A stretch of 64,000 bases of DNA from Mallotus nudiflorus (GCA_947683625.1 CANTUR010000793.1:4216001-4280000), one strand, 5' to 3'; shown: positions 35,561 through 47,783, counted from the stretch's first letter. The notes: a model not told the origin generated them from the sequence alone. Translations and numbers: made by a program.

Positions 35561-36170
35561 TTATGTAGTGACCTTTGGATCATCATCCCCTTTTAATGGT
35601 TCGAACCTTGAAATCTTATAGGAAGGTAGATATGAAGTTACCTCCCAAAGTTGATCACTAGTCTTACAGTCCTTATATGGCTCAATCAAATCTTGCTTTA
35701 AGCATCCATCTATGACCTCATCCACACATTCATGAAAACCATTAATGGAATCAATTCTACTTACTACTTCCACTAGTGTAGGCTTCATGATCTTGAATAC
35801 ATCAAACTCTAAACTCTCATTGTTCACTTCTAATGTATTATTGCCTCTTTTCATATCTATAATTGCACTGACTATTACCAAAAATGGTCTTCCAAAAAAA
35901 ATTGAAATCTTTAAGTCTTCCTCTATTTCTATAAATACAAAATCAATTGGTATTACAAACTTCCCCACCTTGGTTGGCACATTTTCAAGAATGCCAAGTG
36001 GATAGGTAATGGATTTGTTTGCCGTGGAAAGACATATGTTTATATCTTTGAGTTCTCCCAAATCAAGCCTCTTGTATATGGATTAAGGCATAAGACTAAC
36101 ACTAGCTTTAATATCACATAAAGCTTTATCAAAATGAGTACTGCCAATAAAACAAGGAACTATAAAACAA
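35561..36170 (-). pseudogene. Athila-2 protease domain
   Basis: The clean frame 36061-35561 reads KSITYPLGILENVPTKVGKF then ISIFFGRPFLVIVSAIIDMK, the Athila-type retropepsin C-terminal half. Just upstream, separated by a TAA near 36083, is LCDIKASVSLMP, where D-x-G-A is expected. The Gly is replaced by Lys, so the active site looks damaged. It precedes RT as usual for gypsy polyproteins. Confidence 0.7.
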
Positions 36171-36399
36171 CATGGATCTCCTTGGTTTAGTGGAGATTTG
36201 GAATACATAGCTTTAGATTCTTCAATAAGAGATACTAAACCATAGTCTTCAAGTTATTCTTATAACTGAAAATATCTTTCAAAAACTTACCCCATGATGG
36301 CATATCTCTAATGGCATCCATAAATGGTACAGTAATAGTTATTTCCTTAAGATAATTAAAGAATTTACTAAATTGCTTATCTAGGTTCCGCCTTATGAA

Positions 36400-38006
36400 T
36401 CTTTAAGGGAAAGTTAGTGCCTTAAGATCTACCTTTGGTTTATCATCCTTAAGAGAGTTGATATCATCCTTTTTACCCTTCTTTGCACTTTCAACATGAT
36501 TCTTGCCAATAACATCCACATCGTTGGTTCCACTATTAGCTTTAATCCTTATCGCCTCATCATTATCAACTATGACCTTATTTTTACTAGTAGCATTTTC
36601 AACCTCCTTACCACTCCTTAAGGTAATTGCTTCACAAATCTCTTTCAATGCAAACTCCGGTTGGCTAGGAAGCTTTCCTAAGGGTTTAGTGTTGGATGAG
36701 GAAGCTTATTGAGCAATTTGATTATCAAGAATATGGTTATGAATAGCAAGTGGTTCAAGCTTTATGTTGATTTGCTTGAATTGCTCTTCACTTTGTTCAT
36801 TGATGGTCATTTATTGGTTGACAAATTATTCCATAAGATTTTCAAGGTTGGATTTAAGTTGGGTATGATTTAAGGTTTATTGTTTCACAGGAAATCTAGG
36901 TGGGCTTTGGGTTTTGGTGTTTTGGTTAAATGGAAGGTTCATTTGTGTAGATGTATTTGATAAAGAAAATCCTAGATGGTTCCTCCATTGGGGATTATAA
37001 GAATTTGAGTTCAACCCCATCCTTTGGTTGAAAGCTCCTTGTACATAACTCACATCTTCATTAGAACTCATACTACATTGAGAATATGAATGCGATCCTC
37101 CACACAATTCACAAACAATATTGGTACTTTCTAAAGAGTTGATTTGATGCTTACTTACCATTTTTGTGAGAGAATCCACCTTTACATTTAACAAATTAAT
37201 GGTGTCAAGTTCCAAGACTCCTTTTGCTTTTGCCATTATTGTCTTATCACCCATGTATCCTTGAGATGAAAGTTCTTCAAGCAAGTAACAGCTTCTTTAG
37301 CCATCTTATCCATCCATTTCCCACTAAAGGCTGCATTGACGATATTTCTATTCTCATTTGTCAACCCATTTAGAAAATTTGAGGGATCATCCAATCCGGT
37401 AAGCCGTAATGTGGACATTGCCTTTGAAGTTCTTTAAATCTTTCCAAGCTAAATAGATTGTCTTACTTCCATTTTTTTTTAAGTTGTAATCTCATTGCAA
37501 AACTTGGTTGTCTTATATGGCAGAAAATACTTAAGCATGAATGCTTGCTTCAATTGGTCCTACGTTGTGATTGATTCACTAGGAAATCTAGCAAGCCATA
37601 TTTGTGTCTTTTCCTTAATTGAAAATGGGAAAATTCTAAGCCTTATTGCATCATTGGTCACACCATTGTTCTTGAAGGTTGCACATACATTAAGAAAAGT
37701 CAATATGTGTGCATATGGATCCTCTCCTTGTAAACCTTCAAATCAATTATTTTGAATAATTTGGATGACACTTGGCTTGATTTCAAAATTATTATTAGCA
37801 ATGGTTGTGGCCATAATTCCTCTGAAACCTCCAGCAATGTTGGGCATAGCAAAATTGCCTAACTTCCTTCTCTCCAATTCAACCATATTGTCAAAATTAT
37901 ATTGGTTCACTTTTCTATATCTTTGGTCCCTGCATAAAACACATATAGTTAAATCAATTTTAGGATCAAAATATAAAGTATTATCACTTGTACTTCTAGT
38001 AAGCAT
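36400..38006 (-). pseudogene. Athila-2 gag
   Basis: The likely start is ATG 38006 (MLTRSTSDNTLYFDP). An IANNNFEIKPSVIQIIQNN block ends at 37743. In the next frame a Retrotrans_gag-like LRIFPFSIKEKTQIWLARFP lies near 37600. GLDDPSNFLNGLTNENRNIV is at 37400, and a zinc knuckle CELCGGSHSYSQC (C-x2-C-x3-H-x4-C) is near 37110. ICEAITLRSGKEV, a conserved block between gag and protease, is at 36640. Stops and at least two frameshifts are present. The right-end gag at 63160 is a relative. Confidence 0.75.
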
Positions 38007-38145
38007 CCTGAAAAGCAAAATTACATTAAATATAAAACTAACAATTAAAAAATAAAAACTAATTAAACAAAACAAAATAAAAACCAAAGTAAGGCCTAGA
38101 ACAACCTTTCTCTACCCTATGTTAATAAAAGTTATTTAAAAAAAT

Positions 38146-38164
38146 TCCCCGGTAATGGCACCAA
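38146..38164 (-). promoter_or_regulatory. Primer-binding site of Athila-2 (tRNA-Asp type)
   Basis: Minus strand TTGGTGCCATTACCGGGGA lies a few bases after the LTR end (CGCTTCA at 38169). It differs at two or three C-to-T/G-to-A sites from the TGGCGCCGTTGCCGGGGA sequence used by Athila. Confidence 0.85.
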
Positions 38165-38941
38165 AATTTGAAGCGGGTCAAATTAATACCCTAGTCTCTA
38201 GGACTTAGCATAAAGCAAGTCGAGTGTTGAACACTTGGGAATTTGAACTTTGTATTAATTGAATAGATACTCAAATGAATAGGCAAAGTAATATCAAGAT
38301 AATAATAGTTATTATAACAAATAAAAAGAATCTAACTTCCTAACTAATTACTAGAAATTCTTATGAGAAATTATAATAGAACATATGCATGAGAGAATTT
38401 ATAATTCAGAATTAAATAAGAACTTTGCATATAATTATCATACAACATATTGATTGGAAATTAGTTATAGTCTTCAAAAGCAATTCTCATTATCAATTAA
38501 AGGTATTTCCTCTTAGAGTCTATAAGCATTCTCGTGTTATTGTAGAGATTAAAGAAAACCAAAAACATATTATACTAATTCTTATTCCCTTAAGATGTAA
38601 TCCTTGTCTCCAAGAAATATTCAATTCTTAAGTAATTTCAATTACATTCCACCAAATTACCCTAACTCTTATCATGAATATTTTGATTAACAAGTTACAT
38701 ATGATAATCAAGCATACATAACACCATTTGAACTAATTGAAATTAAATCATAAACAATAAAAGATAAAAATGTAGTTCTTAAGATTAATTCATCATTGCA
38801 ATACTCCTACAAGACTTAGCCAAAATACATGATTAAAAAAGCAAACAATAATTAAATACAACATAAAAAAGGGAAGAGAAAAGATTGAATGAATAAAACC
38901 CTTTTACTATGTCTTCTAAAGGTTGCTTGATAGTGAATGAT

Positions 38942-39673
38942 TGTTAAAAACCTCCAAGAATTAAAACCACGAACCCTAATGATTATGAACCCGTGAATTA
39001 TTATATTGAAAACCCAAGAACAAATTGAGTTTCAAAACCCAAGAATCGCTTAAATCAAATTGCAAGGTTTGGTTGATCAAGATTAGAACCTAAAGAAAAC
39101 TAAGTTTTTTAGACCCTAACCCTTAACATGCCACAAGGATAGATCAATACCTTGATAAGTGGTTTATGCATTCAACAAGAATTCAAGAATTCAAGCAAAT
39201 ATACAAAAGGACTAATTTTCATTCAATTTCCAATATGTCTAAAACACACCATAAAGAGGGTTTTTATAACATTCTAACATCAGAAACCCTAATAAAACTA
39301 TTAAGCATAATAGCAAATAATATAGTTCTGAACTTAAATAAGGGATTTGAGCCCACATACTAACCCACATTAGTCTTCATGAATTTGGACTTGCCAAACA
39401 TTAAACAAAGCCCATTCAATTATGTCTTCACTTGGGCCAAACCTAGCATGACCAATTGAACTTCCTTGACTAGTCCAATCTTGCATATAGCCAATTAAGG
39501 CTTTTTGTAGCTTTTTGGACCTTGACCTTGTAATTGGGCCTTATGGCATGCTTAATGGATCCTTAGCTTTATCTTTGGTTTTCTTGTTGTCCTCTCCATA
39601 AAGCCCATCCTTAGCTTTATCTCTAGAAATGTTGTGACCATTACCATTCTTAAGCTTGGCCATGACCGTATCA
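38942..39673 (-). repeat. 3' LTR of the nested chromovirus-like element
   Basis: Plus-strand ends TGTTAAAAACC and CCGTATCA. On the minus strand it starts TGATACGGTCATGG. It also contains the tail of the polyprotein frame (39673-39541). The 65-residue plus-strand frame at 39166-39363 recurs in the other LTR only because LTRs are copies. Confidence 0.9.
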
Positions 39674-39690
39674 TTCCCTCCATTTTTAGG
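39674..39690 (-). promoter_or_regulatory. Polypurine tract of the nested element
   Basis: Minus strand TAAAAATGGAGGGAA abuts the LTR start TGATACGG. The PPT overlaps the coding frame (DSRMNHPKNGGND). Confidence 0.85.
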
Positions 39691-40990
39691 ATGATTCATC
39701 CTCGAATCAAGCTCATCACCTACATCAAAAGGACTTAGATCAACAATATTAAATGTACCACTCATATTATACTAAACTTTCAAATTAATCTTATAGGCAT
39801 TGTCATTGATCCTCTCAAGGACTTGAAATGGACCATCACCCCTTGGACTTAGCTTAGACCTTTGTTGATTTAGGAACCTTTCCTTTCAAAAATGAACCCA
39901 GACCCAATCTCCAGGTTAGAACACCATTGGAATTCGTCCTTTTTTAACCCTCTCAGCCATTTTTGCATTGTGCTTCTGAATTCTCTCTTTAACTTGCTTA
40001 TGTAGCTTTTTAACCAAATCTGCCTTAGAAGAACCTTCAACACTAACAAGCTTGTTAAGGGGTAAAGGAATAAAATCAATAGGATTTAAAGGATTAAAGC
40101 CATATACAATTTTAAATGGTGAAGTGGGTGTAGTGCTATGAATAGCCCTATTGTATGAAAATTCAACAAATGGCAACAAATCCTCCTAAGATTTTAAATT
40201 CCTAGAAATCAAAGCACGAAGCAATTGAACCAAAGTCCTATTCACAACTTCAGTTTGTCCATCTATTTGTGGATGGAAAGTATTAGAAAAGAGCAATTTA
40301 GTGCCTAACTTGCCCCATAGCACACTCCAAAAGTGACTTAGAAATTTAACATCTCTATCACTAACAATGGACCTAGGTACTCCATGCAAACGCACAACTT
40401 CCCTAAGAAACAAATTAGCAATATGAATATCATCATCACTTTTATGGCATGGTATAAAGTGAGCCATCTTACTAAACCTATCCATAACAACAAAGATACT
40501 ATCTTTACCTTTCCTAGATCTAGGCAAACCAAGCACAAAGTCCATAGACAAATCTATCCAAGAAACATCAGGAATAGGTAAAGGTGTATATAATCCATGG
40601 GGTTGCAATTTGGACTTAGCTTTCAAACAAACAATGCATTGACCACAAATCTTATGCACATCACATTTCATGCATGGCCAATAAAAATGCTCAATCAGAA
40701 TATCATAAGTCTTTTGTATCCCAAAATGGCCCATTAAACTGCCCTATGTGCTTCTTTAACTAGTACAACCTGCAAAGAATAGTTAGGAATACAAGGGTGA
40801 TTTTTCTTGAAAAGAAAACCGTCAAACACATAAAAATCATTAAAAATAGCCCCATTTGCACAAGTTGTAAACACATTGCTAAAATCATTATCACTTACAT
40901 ATAACTCTTTTATGAACTTAAAGCCTAAAAATTTAGAATCAAGAGTAGTAAGTAAAGCATATATGCGAGAGAGTGCATCAGTAACCATAT
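39674..40990 (-). pseudogene. Integrase of the nested chromovirus-like element
   Basis: It starts near VSDNDFSNVF (40900). The zinc-binding region is broken by a one-base deletion near 40745 (EAHRAV then MGHFGIQKTYDIL). The frame 40734-40186 then holds CGQCIVCLKAKSK, the catalytic-core LSMDFVLGLPRSRKG, IVSDRDVKFLSHFW and QIDGQTEVVNRTLVQLLRA (D, D and E all present). 40179-39916 carries EFSYNRAIHSTTPTSPFKIV, and the C-terminal DGPFQVLERINDNAYKI lies near 39830, then FNIVDLSPFDVGDELDS. Stops remain in the C-terminal part. It is the best preserved integrase in the window. Confidence 0.85.
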
Positions 40991-42900
40991 TTTCCTTACC
41001 TTTCTTGTACTTGATTACATACGGGAATGTCTCAATGAACTCTATCCACTTGGCATGTCTTCAATTCAACTTGTCTTGCCCTTTGAGATGCTTCAAACTC
41101 TTATAATCTGTGTGTATGACAAATTCCTTGGGCCAAAAATAGTGTTGCTATGTTTGCAAAGCCTGAACCAAAGCATAGAGTTCTTTGTCACAGGTTGGGT
41201 ACTGAAGGGCTGCTCCATTTAACTTTTTACTAAAATAGCATATAGGTCTACCCTATTGCATCAAAATAGCCCCAATTCCAAAGCCACTAGCATCACACTC
41301 AATCTTAAAGGTTTTGTCAAAGTTAGGTAAAACCAACAAAGGAGCATTACATAACTTATCTTTAAGCATATTAAAAGCATGTTCTTATGCATCACCCCAA
41401 GTAAACCCAAAGTTTTTCTTGACAATTTCATTTAGGGGTGCAGCTATAATACTAAAGTCTCTAATGAACCTCCTATAGAAACTAGCTAACCCATGAAAGC
41501 TCTTAACTTTGCTAATGGTTTTAGGTGTTGGCCACTCCCTAATTGCTTCCACCTTCTCCACATCAACCTCTAGACCCTTTGAACTAATAATAAAACCAAG
41601 GAAATTAACTCTTTCCATGCAAAAACTACACTTTTTAAAATTGGCATACAATTTTTCTATCCTAAGAATTTCTAAAACCATTCACACATGCATGACATGA
41701 TCATCAATGGACTTGGAATAAATTAAGATATCATCAAAATACACAGCCACAATTTTACCAAGACACTCTCGTAAGACATGGTTCATTAACCTCATAAAAG
41801 TACTAGGTGCATTTGTAAGCCCAAACGGCATGACTAACCACTCATAAAGACCATACTTAGTCTTAAAAACCATTTTCCACTCATCCCCAGTTTTCATGCA
41901 AATTTGATAATAACCAGAACACAAATCAATCTTAGTAAACAAACATGCACCATGCAACTTATCAAGCATATCATCTAACCTAGGGATAGGATAATGATAC
42001 TTTACCATTATTTTGTTGATTGCATGACAGTCCACACACATTCTCCATGTGCCATCCTTCTTTGGAACCAAAATCACTAGAGTTGCACAAGGACTTAAGC
42101 TCTCACACACATACCCTTTTGACATCAGTTCTTCCACTTGCCTTTAAAGCTCTTTTGTCTCCTCGGGATTACTTCTATAAGCTAGTCTATTTGGTATGGT
42201 AGCTCTGGGTATGAAATCTATTTGATGTTCTATCCCTCTTTGAGGAGGTAATCCACTTAGCATTTCCTTGGGAAAGACATCAGCAAACTCTTGCAAAAGA
42301 TTAGCAAACACACTCCGCAAGGAAAGATCAAGTTCAGTAGTGTTCAAGTATGCATCTTTATAAGTAACAACAAATAACATCTTACATGAATGCAATGCAT
42401 GCCTAACTTCACTTTCCCTAGCAAAAAAACTACCCTTTGCCTTTGTTTTCTCTTTAGGCCGAATCTCACCCTTTGGGTTTTCACTCTCCTTTTTGTTATT
42501 TTCAACTTGACTCCTCTCTTTGTCCAGCTTACATTGGCTATCATACACTTCTTTAGGAGAAAGAGGTGTTAATGTAACTTTTCTTCCATCCTTCACAAAT
42601 GAGTACCTATTTAGAAAGCCATCATGGATAGCCTTTATATTAAATTGCCATGGCCTACCTAATAAGATATAGCCAGCATGCATTGGCACGAAATCACATA
42701 GCCCCTCATCTAAATACCTACCAATTATGAAAGGTACAACAACCTACCTATTGACTTTAATATCACCACAATTATTTAACCATAATAATCTATAAGGCCT
42801 AAGATGTCGAATCAAATTCAAACCAATTTTTCAACCATTAAAGTGCTAGCAACATTTGTACAACTACCACCATCAATAATAACAAGACAAGTCTTACCTT
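40990..42900 (-). pseudogene. Protease, reverse transcriptase and RNase H of the nested element
   Basis: The protease active site reads IIDGGSCTNVAS (about 42882-42849). Then LLGRPWQFNIKAIHDGF opens the frame 42689-42144. RT in 42137-41682 has FTKIDLCSGYYQI, FGLTNAPSTFMRLMN and the catalytic YFDDILIYSK. RT thumb/tether FLGFIISSKGLEVDVEKVEA is near 41590. RNase H reads IECDASGFGIGAILMQ (41310-41265) and VTDALSRIYALL (40985). Most of this is in one frame with a handful of stops, much less damage than in Athila-2. Confidence 0.85.
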
Positions 42901-43045
42901 GTACATGGCATCTTGAATAGAAAATATTGTCTCTTTGCTGCTTCAAGGCATCTTCTTCCTTTAATTGAATACTTAGTGTGTGCCTTGCCACCAAAAGCTC
43001 ACCTCCTATAGGACCTTCAATACAATCATCACTGTCATCTTCTAA

Positions 43046-44296
43046 TTATGGTATCTCATCATCATTGTCACTCTCCTTACTTGCTATTTCAATGTCCCTA
43101 TGCTTTATAGCCACCATTGTCCACTTATTTGGACATTGTGAAGCAATATGGCCATGCCCTAAGCATTTGAAACATTTAATATTTCTATGCTTTTCTTTAT
43201 TGATTTTAGGTTTAGATGTGCGTTTGCTGCCCGAAATTCTTTTTCCTTTGTTCTCATTGAAAATAGACTTCTCATCACCTTTCTTGCCTCCATTCCATGA
43301 ATTAGACCAATGTGGCCTACCACTCGAAGTACCCTTGTATTCAAACCTAGTTGCTTCTCTAGGTTTTAGTTGCTTTTCCACCTTAATTGCAAGGTGAACT
43401 AACTCCTCAAGTTGCACATAATGTTGCAACTCTACCTTATCAGCAATCTCTTTATTAAGCCCACCAATGAATCGTGCCATGGTAGCTTCCCTATCCTCAT
43501 CCAAATCAACCCTAGTTATAAGCATCTCCATCTCTTTATAATAATCCTCAACACTCTTTGTACCTTACCTCAAAGATTGGAGTCTTTAATGTAACTCCCT
43601 ATGGTAATGTTTAGGTACAAAATGTCTCCTCATGATTGTTTTAAGTGCAATCCAACTATTAATAGGTTCTTCCATATTCCTCCTCCTACTAACCACCAAC
43701 TGATCCCACCAAACTATAACATACTCACTAAATTGGGTAACCACTAATTTCACCTTTTTCTCTTTTGAAAAGTTATGGCAATCAAAGATAAGGTCAACTT
43801 GCTTTTCCCACTCCAAATATTCCTTTGGATCAGTTTTGCCCAAAAAAATAGGAATCGTAAGTTTGATGCTACCCAAGTTCCTATCAATATCATCATAGTT
43901 CCCATAGCCACCAAACTCACCACCAAAGTATCCTCTACCTCTACTACAATTTTGGTACCTCCTAGCTCCTCTACCCATGCCTCTACCAACCCCACCATAG
44001 GCTACATTATCATACTCCTCAAAGCCTTCACCAAAATCATCCTCATTCATCCTAATTTGCTGCCCATGATTGCCTTGCACTTTCACCCCTTCATTTGACC
44101 TATTTCCCATACCTTGGGCAAGTGCATTAATTTGGCCTAGAATGGCTTATTGATTGACTACCATTTCAAGTTGCAACCTCTCCATTTGCTCATTCATATT
44201 CCTTATGCTTCATTGCACCCTCTCATTTTCATGCATTTATGTCGTAGGTATGCCAGTAGTTGGCATATTATCACCTCCATTCGAACCACTTGACAT
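43046..44296 (-). pseudogene. gag of the nested chromovirus-like element
   Basis: The likely ATG is at 44296 (MSSGSNGGDNMPTTG). Three in-frame stops occur between 44240 and 44140. The clean part 44110-43586 has a Gly/Arg-rich stretch and the capsid-like EYLEWEKQVDLIFDCHNFSK, VVTQFSEYVIVWWDQL and MRRHFVPKHYHRELH. 43531-43046 has REATMARFIGGLNKEIADKV and the zinc knuckle CFKCLGHGHIASQC near 43160. A stop near 43560 separates the two. This is the usual chromovirus gag. Confidence 0.82.
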
Positions 44297-45061
44297 GGTG
44301 CAATAAGAGTTAGTATGCAATAAAAAATAAAAAGAATTAAGGACCTCACTATCACTCCCTTACGTATTCACTCTCAATTAATTAGGATGGTCACTCATGT
44401 TTCACACAATCAAGAATGATAACACAAGGCTGAAAAACTCATACAATCAAGAATGATAACACAAGGCTCTATATGCCTTAAATGTGTCAATTCTACCCAA
44501 ACTTAAAAGACATGCAAAAAAGAGAATATTTAAAGGAGAAAGACGAATTTAAAACTAAAATAATTCAAATAAGATGGTATATATAGGGTTCAGGTCAATG
44601 GAATTCAATGTCCCTTTCAATCTTCCTAAATAGACACCTAATCCTTATTTGTGTATGATTGAAAAAAATCTTTTTAATTTCCTCTTGAGTTTAGGAAACA
44701 TTCAAGGCTAGCTATAATAGAACCTTTTAACAACCCTAATATCTATATAAACATGTCAAAAACAAGGATTAACACATTTTCAAGCCAATTAAGGCACAAT
44801 CAAACCAATCAGACCTATTCCTTGATCTTTTTTTTTCTTTGATCTCTTATTTTTTTTGGATATTTCATATCTGATTTCATTTTTTCTTCTTCTTCTTCTC
44901 TTTTTTTTCTTTTTTTTTTGCTTTTTTTTTCTTTCTTTTTTTCTTTTTTTTTTGAATCAGAATAAAAAAACTACAAGAATAAAAAACTAAACAATGTAGA
45001 ATGTAAGGAAACAAGCAAATAACATAAAGAAAAGGATAGATAACTTGATTTAAGAGCCAAA
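44297..45061 (-). other. Leader of the nested element with a pyrimidine-rich run
   Basis: Non-coding from PBS to gag. The plus strand 44877-44955 is almost pure T/C, i.e. a long A/G run in the element RNA. It yields a Lys-rich open frame (44877-45074) that is a repeat artefact. Confidence 0.7.
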
Positions 45062-45073
45062 GCTCTGATACCA
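45062..45073 (-). promoter_or_regulatory. PBS of the nested element (tRNA-iMet)
   Basis: Minus strand TGGTATCAGAGC, two bases from the LTR end. It is the exact complement expected for the plant initiator-Met tRNA 3' end. Confidence 0.93.
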
Positions 45074-45075
45074 AA

Positions 45076-45805
45076 TGTTAATAACCTCCAAGAATTAGAA
45101 CCACGAACCCTAATGATTATGAACCCATGAATTACTATCTTGAAAACCCAAGAACAAATTGAGTTTCAAAACCCAAGAATCGCTTAAATCAGATTGTAAG
45201 GTTTGGTTGATCAAGATTAGAACCTAAAGAAAACTAAGTTCTTTAGACCTACCCTTAACACACCACAAGGATAGATCAATTCCTTGATAAGTGGTTTATG
45301 CATTCAACAAGAATTCAAGAATTCAAGCAAATATGCAAAAGGACTAATTTTCATTCAATTTCCAATCTGTTTAAAACACACCATAAGGAGGGTTTTTATA
45401 ACATTCTAACATCAGAAACCCTAATAAAACTATTAAGCATAATAGCAAATAATATAGTTCTAAACTTAAATAAGGGATTTGAGCCCACATACTAGCCCAC
45501 ATTAGTCTTCATGAATTTGGACTTGCCAAACATTAAACAAAGCCCATTCAATTGTGTCTTCACTTGGGCCAAATCTAGCATGACCAATTGAACTTCCTTA
45601 ACTAGCCCAATCTTGCATATAGCCAATTAAGGCTTCTTGTAGCTTCTTGGACCTTGACCTTGTAATTGCGCCTTGTGGCGTTCTTAATGGATCCTTAGCT
45701 TTATCTTTAGTTTTCTTACTGTCCTCTCCATCAAGCCCATCCTTAGCTTTATCTCTAGAAATTCTATGACCATTACCATTCTTAAGCTTGGCCATGCCTG
45801 TATCA
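45076..45805 (-). repeat. 5' LTR of the nested element
   Basis: Plus-strand ends TGTTAATAACC and CCTGTATCA. It carries the open polyprotein tail (45795-45598, ending ALIGYMQDWAS), which is interrupted in the 3' LTR copy. Confidence 0.9.
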
Positions 45806-46190
45806 ATGATCTTCCTTTACTTCTTGGCTTTGTCTTCTTCAAGTTGATCTTTAAAAACTAGAACTAAGTCAAAGTAATAATAATTGTTATATAATTATTC
45901 TATCTAGTAATCATAATAATCCTAATAACCCTTCTTATCATAGAAATAATAAATTATGTATATATAGACCTTAGAGGTGGTTACAAGGGATCAAAACTCA
46001 TTTAGAATTGGAAAGGTACCCTTTGACATGAAAAGTCACAACCATATGCAGATGTAATAACTTTAAGGGAATTTTTGTCAATCTAAATGAAGTTATCTTT
46101 AGAAAGTCTCTTCATAAAAGTTACAACATAACTTGAATCACCTCATTTGGATGTCTATAGAAAAATTTATGATCAAAATACAAAAACTAT

Positions 46191-47059
46191 TGATATGATC
46201 GTAATGCGATCCAAGATTTAATTTTTATCAATTCATCTTTTGGTAGCTGCTTTGGTGTTTTGGTCATATATTTCACTAAATTTGTTGGATTGAGGTAATT
46301 CAAAATTATATAGAAATCTAACACATAGTTCTATAACTTTTATGAAGAAAGTTTGAGCTAATTTGATCATCTTCATGGGCTAAAATTATGAAAGATTATC
46401 AGGTCATGTACAATACTGGGCAGACTGAATATACATCAGTAATTAGGCCATATCTCAGTCAATATAGATCCAACTGAAGAGATTCATGATGATGATTAAA
46501 AGCTTACATCAAGGGCTATAACTTTTATGTTTTTTATTTTTATCAATTAGGCCTTAATTATGGTGAAAAGTATAGAACAACGTGCTGCATATGTCAATCC
46601 GAATGTAAATAGGATTATATTTTATTATTTAGGTAGAATTATATTTTTTTATTTAAGAAGGATTTTATTTTCTTGTTTAGTTAAGATATTAATTAGGTTT
46701 TATATAGCGTTTCTTTAAGCCTATATAAAGGTTTTATTTGATGTAACTTAAAAAGATTATTATTGAGAATTAAAGTTTTAAAACCTAAAGGTTGTTCTGC
46801 TTTTATCTTTGTGTTCTTATGTAGAATACATGCTTTAAGGAACATTCAAGTAGATTGATCATCTTGTTATGGAGTGTTTCAAAATTGGAATTTAGAAATG
46901 AGTTTTCTTTATTCTAATTCTTTGATCATCTAAGTAATATAATTTCTAACCATTCTCAGGGATTGTTGCTGAATTGACTGTTGGGGTTTTCGAGTTAATG
47001 CTTTGGGGGTTCAAATACATAAAGGGGTTCTCAAGCTTATTCTTGGAGGTTCTATATCA
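46191..47059 (+). mobile_element. Solo LTR in the Athila-2 5' LTR (copia-type family)
   Basis: It starts TGATATGATCG and ends TCTATATCA, 869 bp. Flanks ACTAT (46186-46190) and ACTAC (47060-47064) form a TSD with one mismatch. It is the same family as 24851-25784 and 21086-21558, so this family was active both before the PMD unit duplication and after the Athila-2 insertion. Confidence 0.85.
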
Positions 47060-47426
47060 ACTACACAAAGCTATAGAACTGTAACTCTATGGACTGACTT
47101 GACATAACAAGCCCTCTATAACAACTCGGCAAGGGGTGATGACTCAGCACGAAAACTCTTTATGACGACTCGATCCCATAATGACAACTTAGTATAGCTT
47201 ATAACTTGCTTTTTTTTGGCTTTACAAGATATATATTTCATTCTAGAAAGTCCAAAGTTATTTCCATATACCAATCAAGCCTAAAAACATGTATAAAACA
47301 CACAAACAAACATAAAAGACACTTGGGAATAAAAATAACATTTGCATAATCAAATAAAAAAAATAAAAATCAAATGAAATAACAACTAAAATACCCTAAA
47401 TAACTATGTATATTTGCATTGTATCA

Positions 47427-47740
47427 GAGGTTATAGAGGAATGATTATATTCACCTTATAGCTAAAGAGGTTATAGTGGCATGATTTTTTTTGCCTGATA
47501 GCTGAAGAGGTTATAGTGGCATTATTCTGTATGCTTGACACCTGAAGAGGTTATAATGGCATGCTTCTATTCGCATGACAACTGAAGAGGTTATAGTGGT
47601 AGTATCTATTTGTTCACTTGACAGCAAAGGAGGTTATAGTGGCATGATTTTGATTGCCTAACACCTGAAGAGTTGATAGTGGCAACATTTATCTATTTGC
47701 TTCACACTTGAAGAGGTTATAACAGTAGTATCCCAACAAT
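47427..47740 (+). repeat. 40-bp minisatellite of PMD unit 3 (right part)
   Basis: About eight units with the GAGGTTATAGTGGCATGATT core; the first five bases are the right TSD of Athila-2. Confidence 0.88.
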
Positions 47741-47783
47741 CAAATTACAATGATGCAACACTCAGGTAAGTACCTCTCTCCTC

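Larger units (their letters stand above)
38942..45805 (-). mobile_element. Nested chromovirus-like Ty3/gypsy element (possibly CRM clade)
   Basis: 6864 bp with TSD ATGAT (38937-38941 and 45806-45810), LTRs of 732 and 730 bp, a tRNA-iMet PBS and a PPT. The minus strand encodes gag, protease, RT, RNase H and integrase in the usual order with only a few stops and about two frameshifts. By eye the LTRs are roughly 95% alike over their first ~340 bases. Integrase has MGHFGIQKTYDIL and FSKMAHFIPCHKSDDD, and the reading frame runs on into the 3' LTR (ITRSRSKK in the 5' LTR copy) with no room for a standard chromodomain. I recall this from CRM-like chromoviruses, but the clade is tentative. Confidence 0.88.
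27725..47426 (-). mobile_element. Athila-2: nearly complete minus-strand Athila element with two nested insertions
   Basis: Both ends are defined. The LTRs run from TGATACAATGC to an end CTTTA/CTTCA, and the 5-bp TSD GAGGT lies at 27720-27724 and 47427-47431. Read on the minus strand the order is 5' LTR, tRNA-Asp-type PBS, gag, protease, RT, RNase H, integrase, spacer, post-integrase ORF, PPT, 3' LTR. The 5' LTR is split by a 6.9-kb chromovirus-like element and a 0.87-kb solo LTR. Removing these with their TSDs leaves about 1515 bp, close to the 1539-bp 3' LTR. All genes have stops or frameshifts. Confidence 0.92.
38169..47426 (-). repeat. 5' LTR of Athila-2, in three pieces
   Basis: The pieces are 47426-47065, 46190-45811 and 38941-38169 (minus order), interrupted by the solo LTR 46191-47059 and the chromovirus-like element 38942-45805. 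Sequences continue in register with the 3' LTR across both gaps. Confidence 0.88.

Noticed and set aside
35745..36005. 86-codon plus-strand frame
   Set aside because: Antisense to the Athila-2 protease domain.
39166..39363. 65-codon plus-strand frame repeated at 45298-45495
   Set aside because: The two copies are in the two LTRs of one element, so conservation is by LTR duplication; it is antisense to the element and has no motif.
42978..43397. 139-codon plus-strand frame
   Set aside because: It is the antisense shadow of the gag zinc-knuckle region of the nested element.
44877..45074. Lys-rich open frame
   Set aside because: It is the reverse of a T/C-rich run in the leader of the nested element, low-complexity only.
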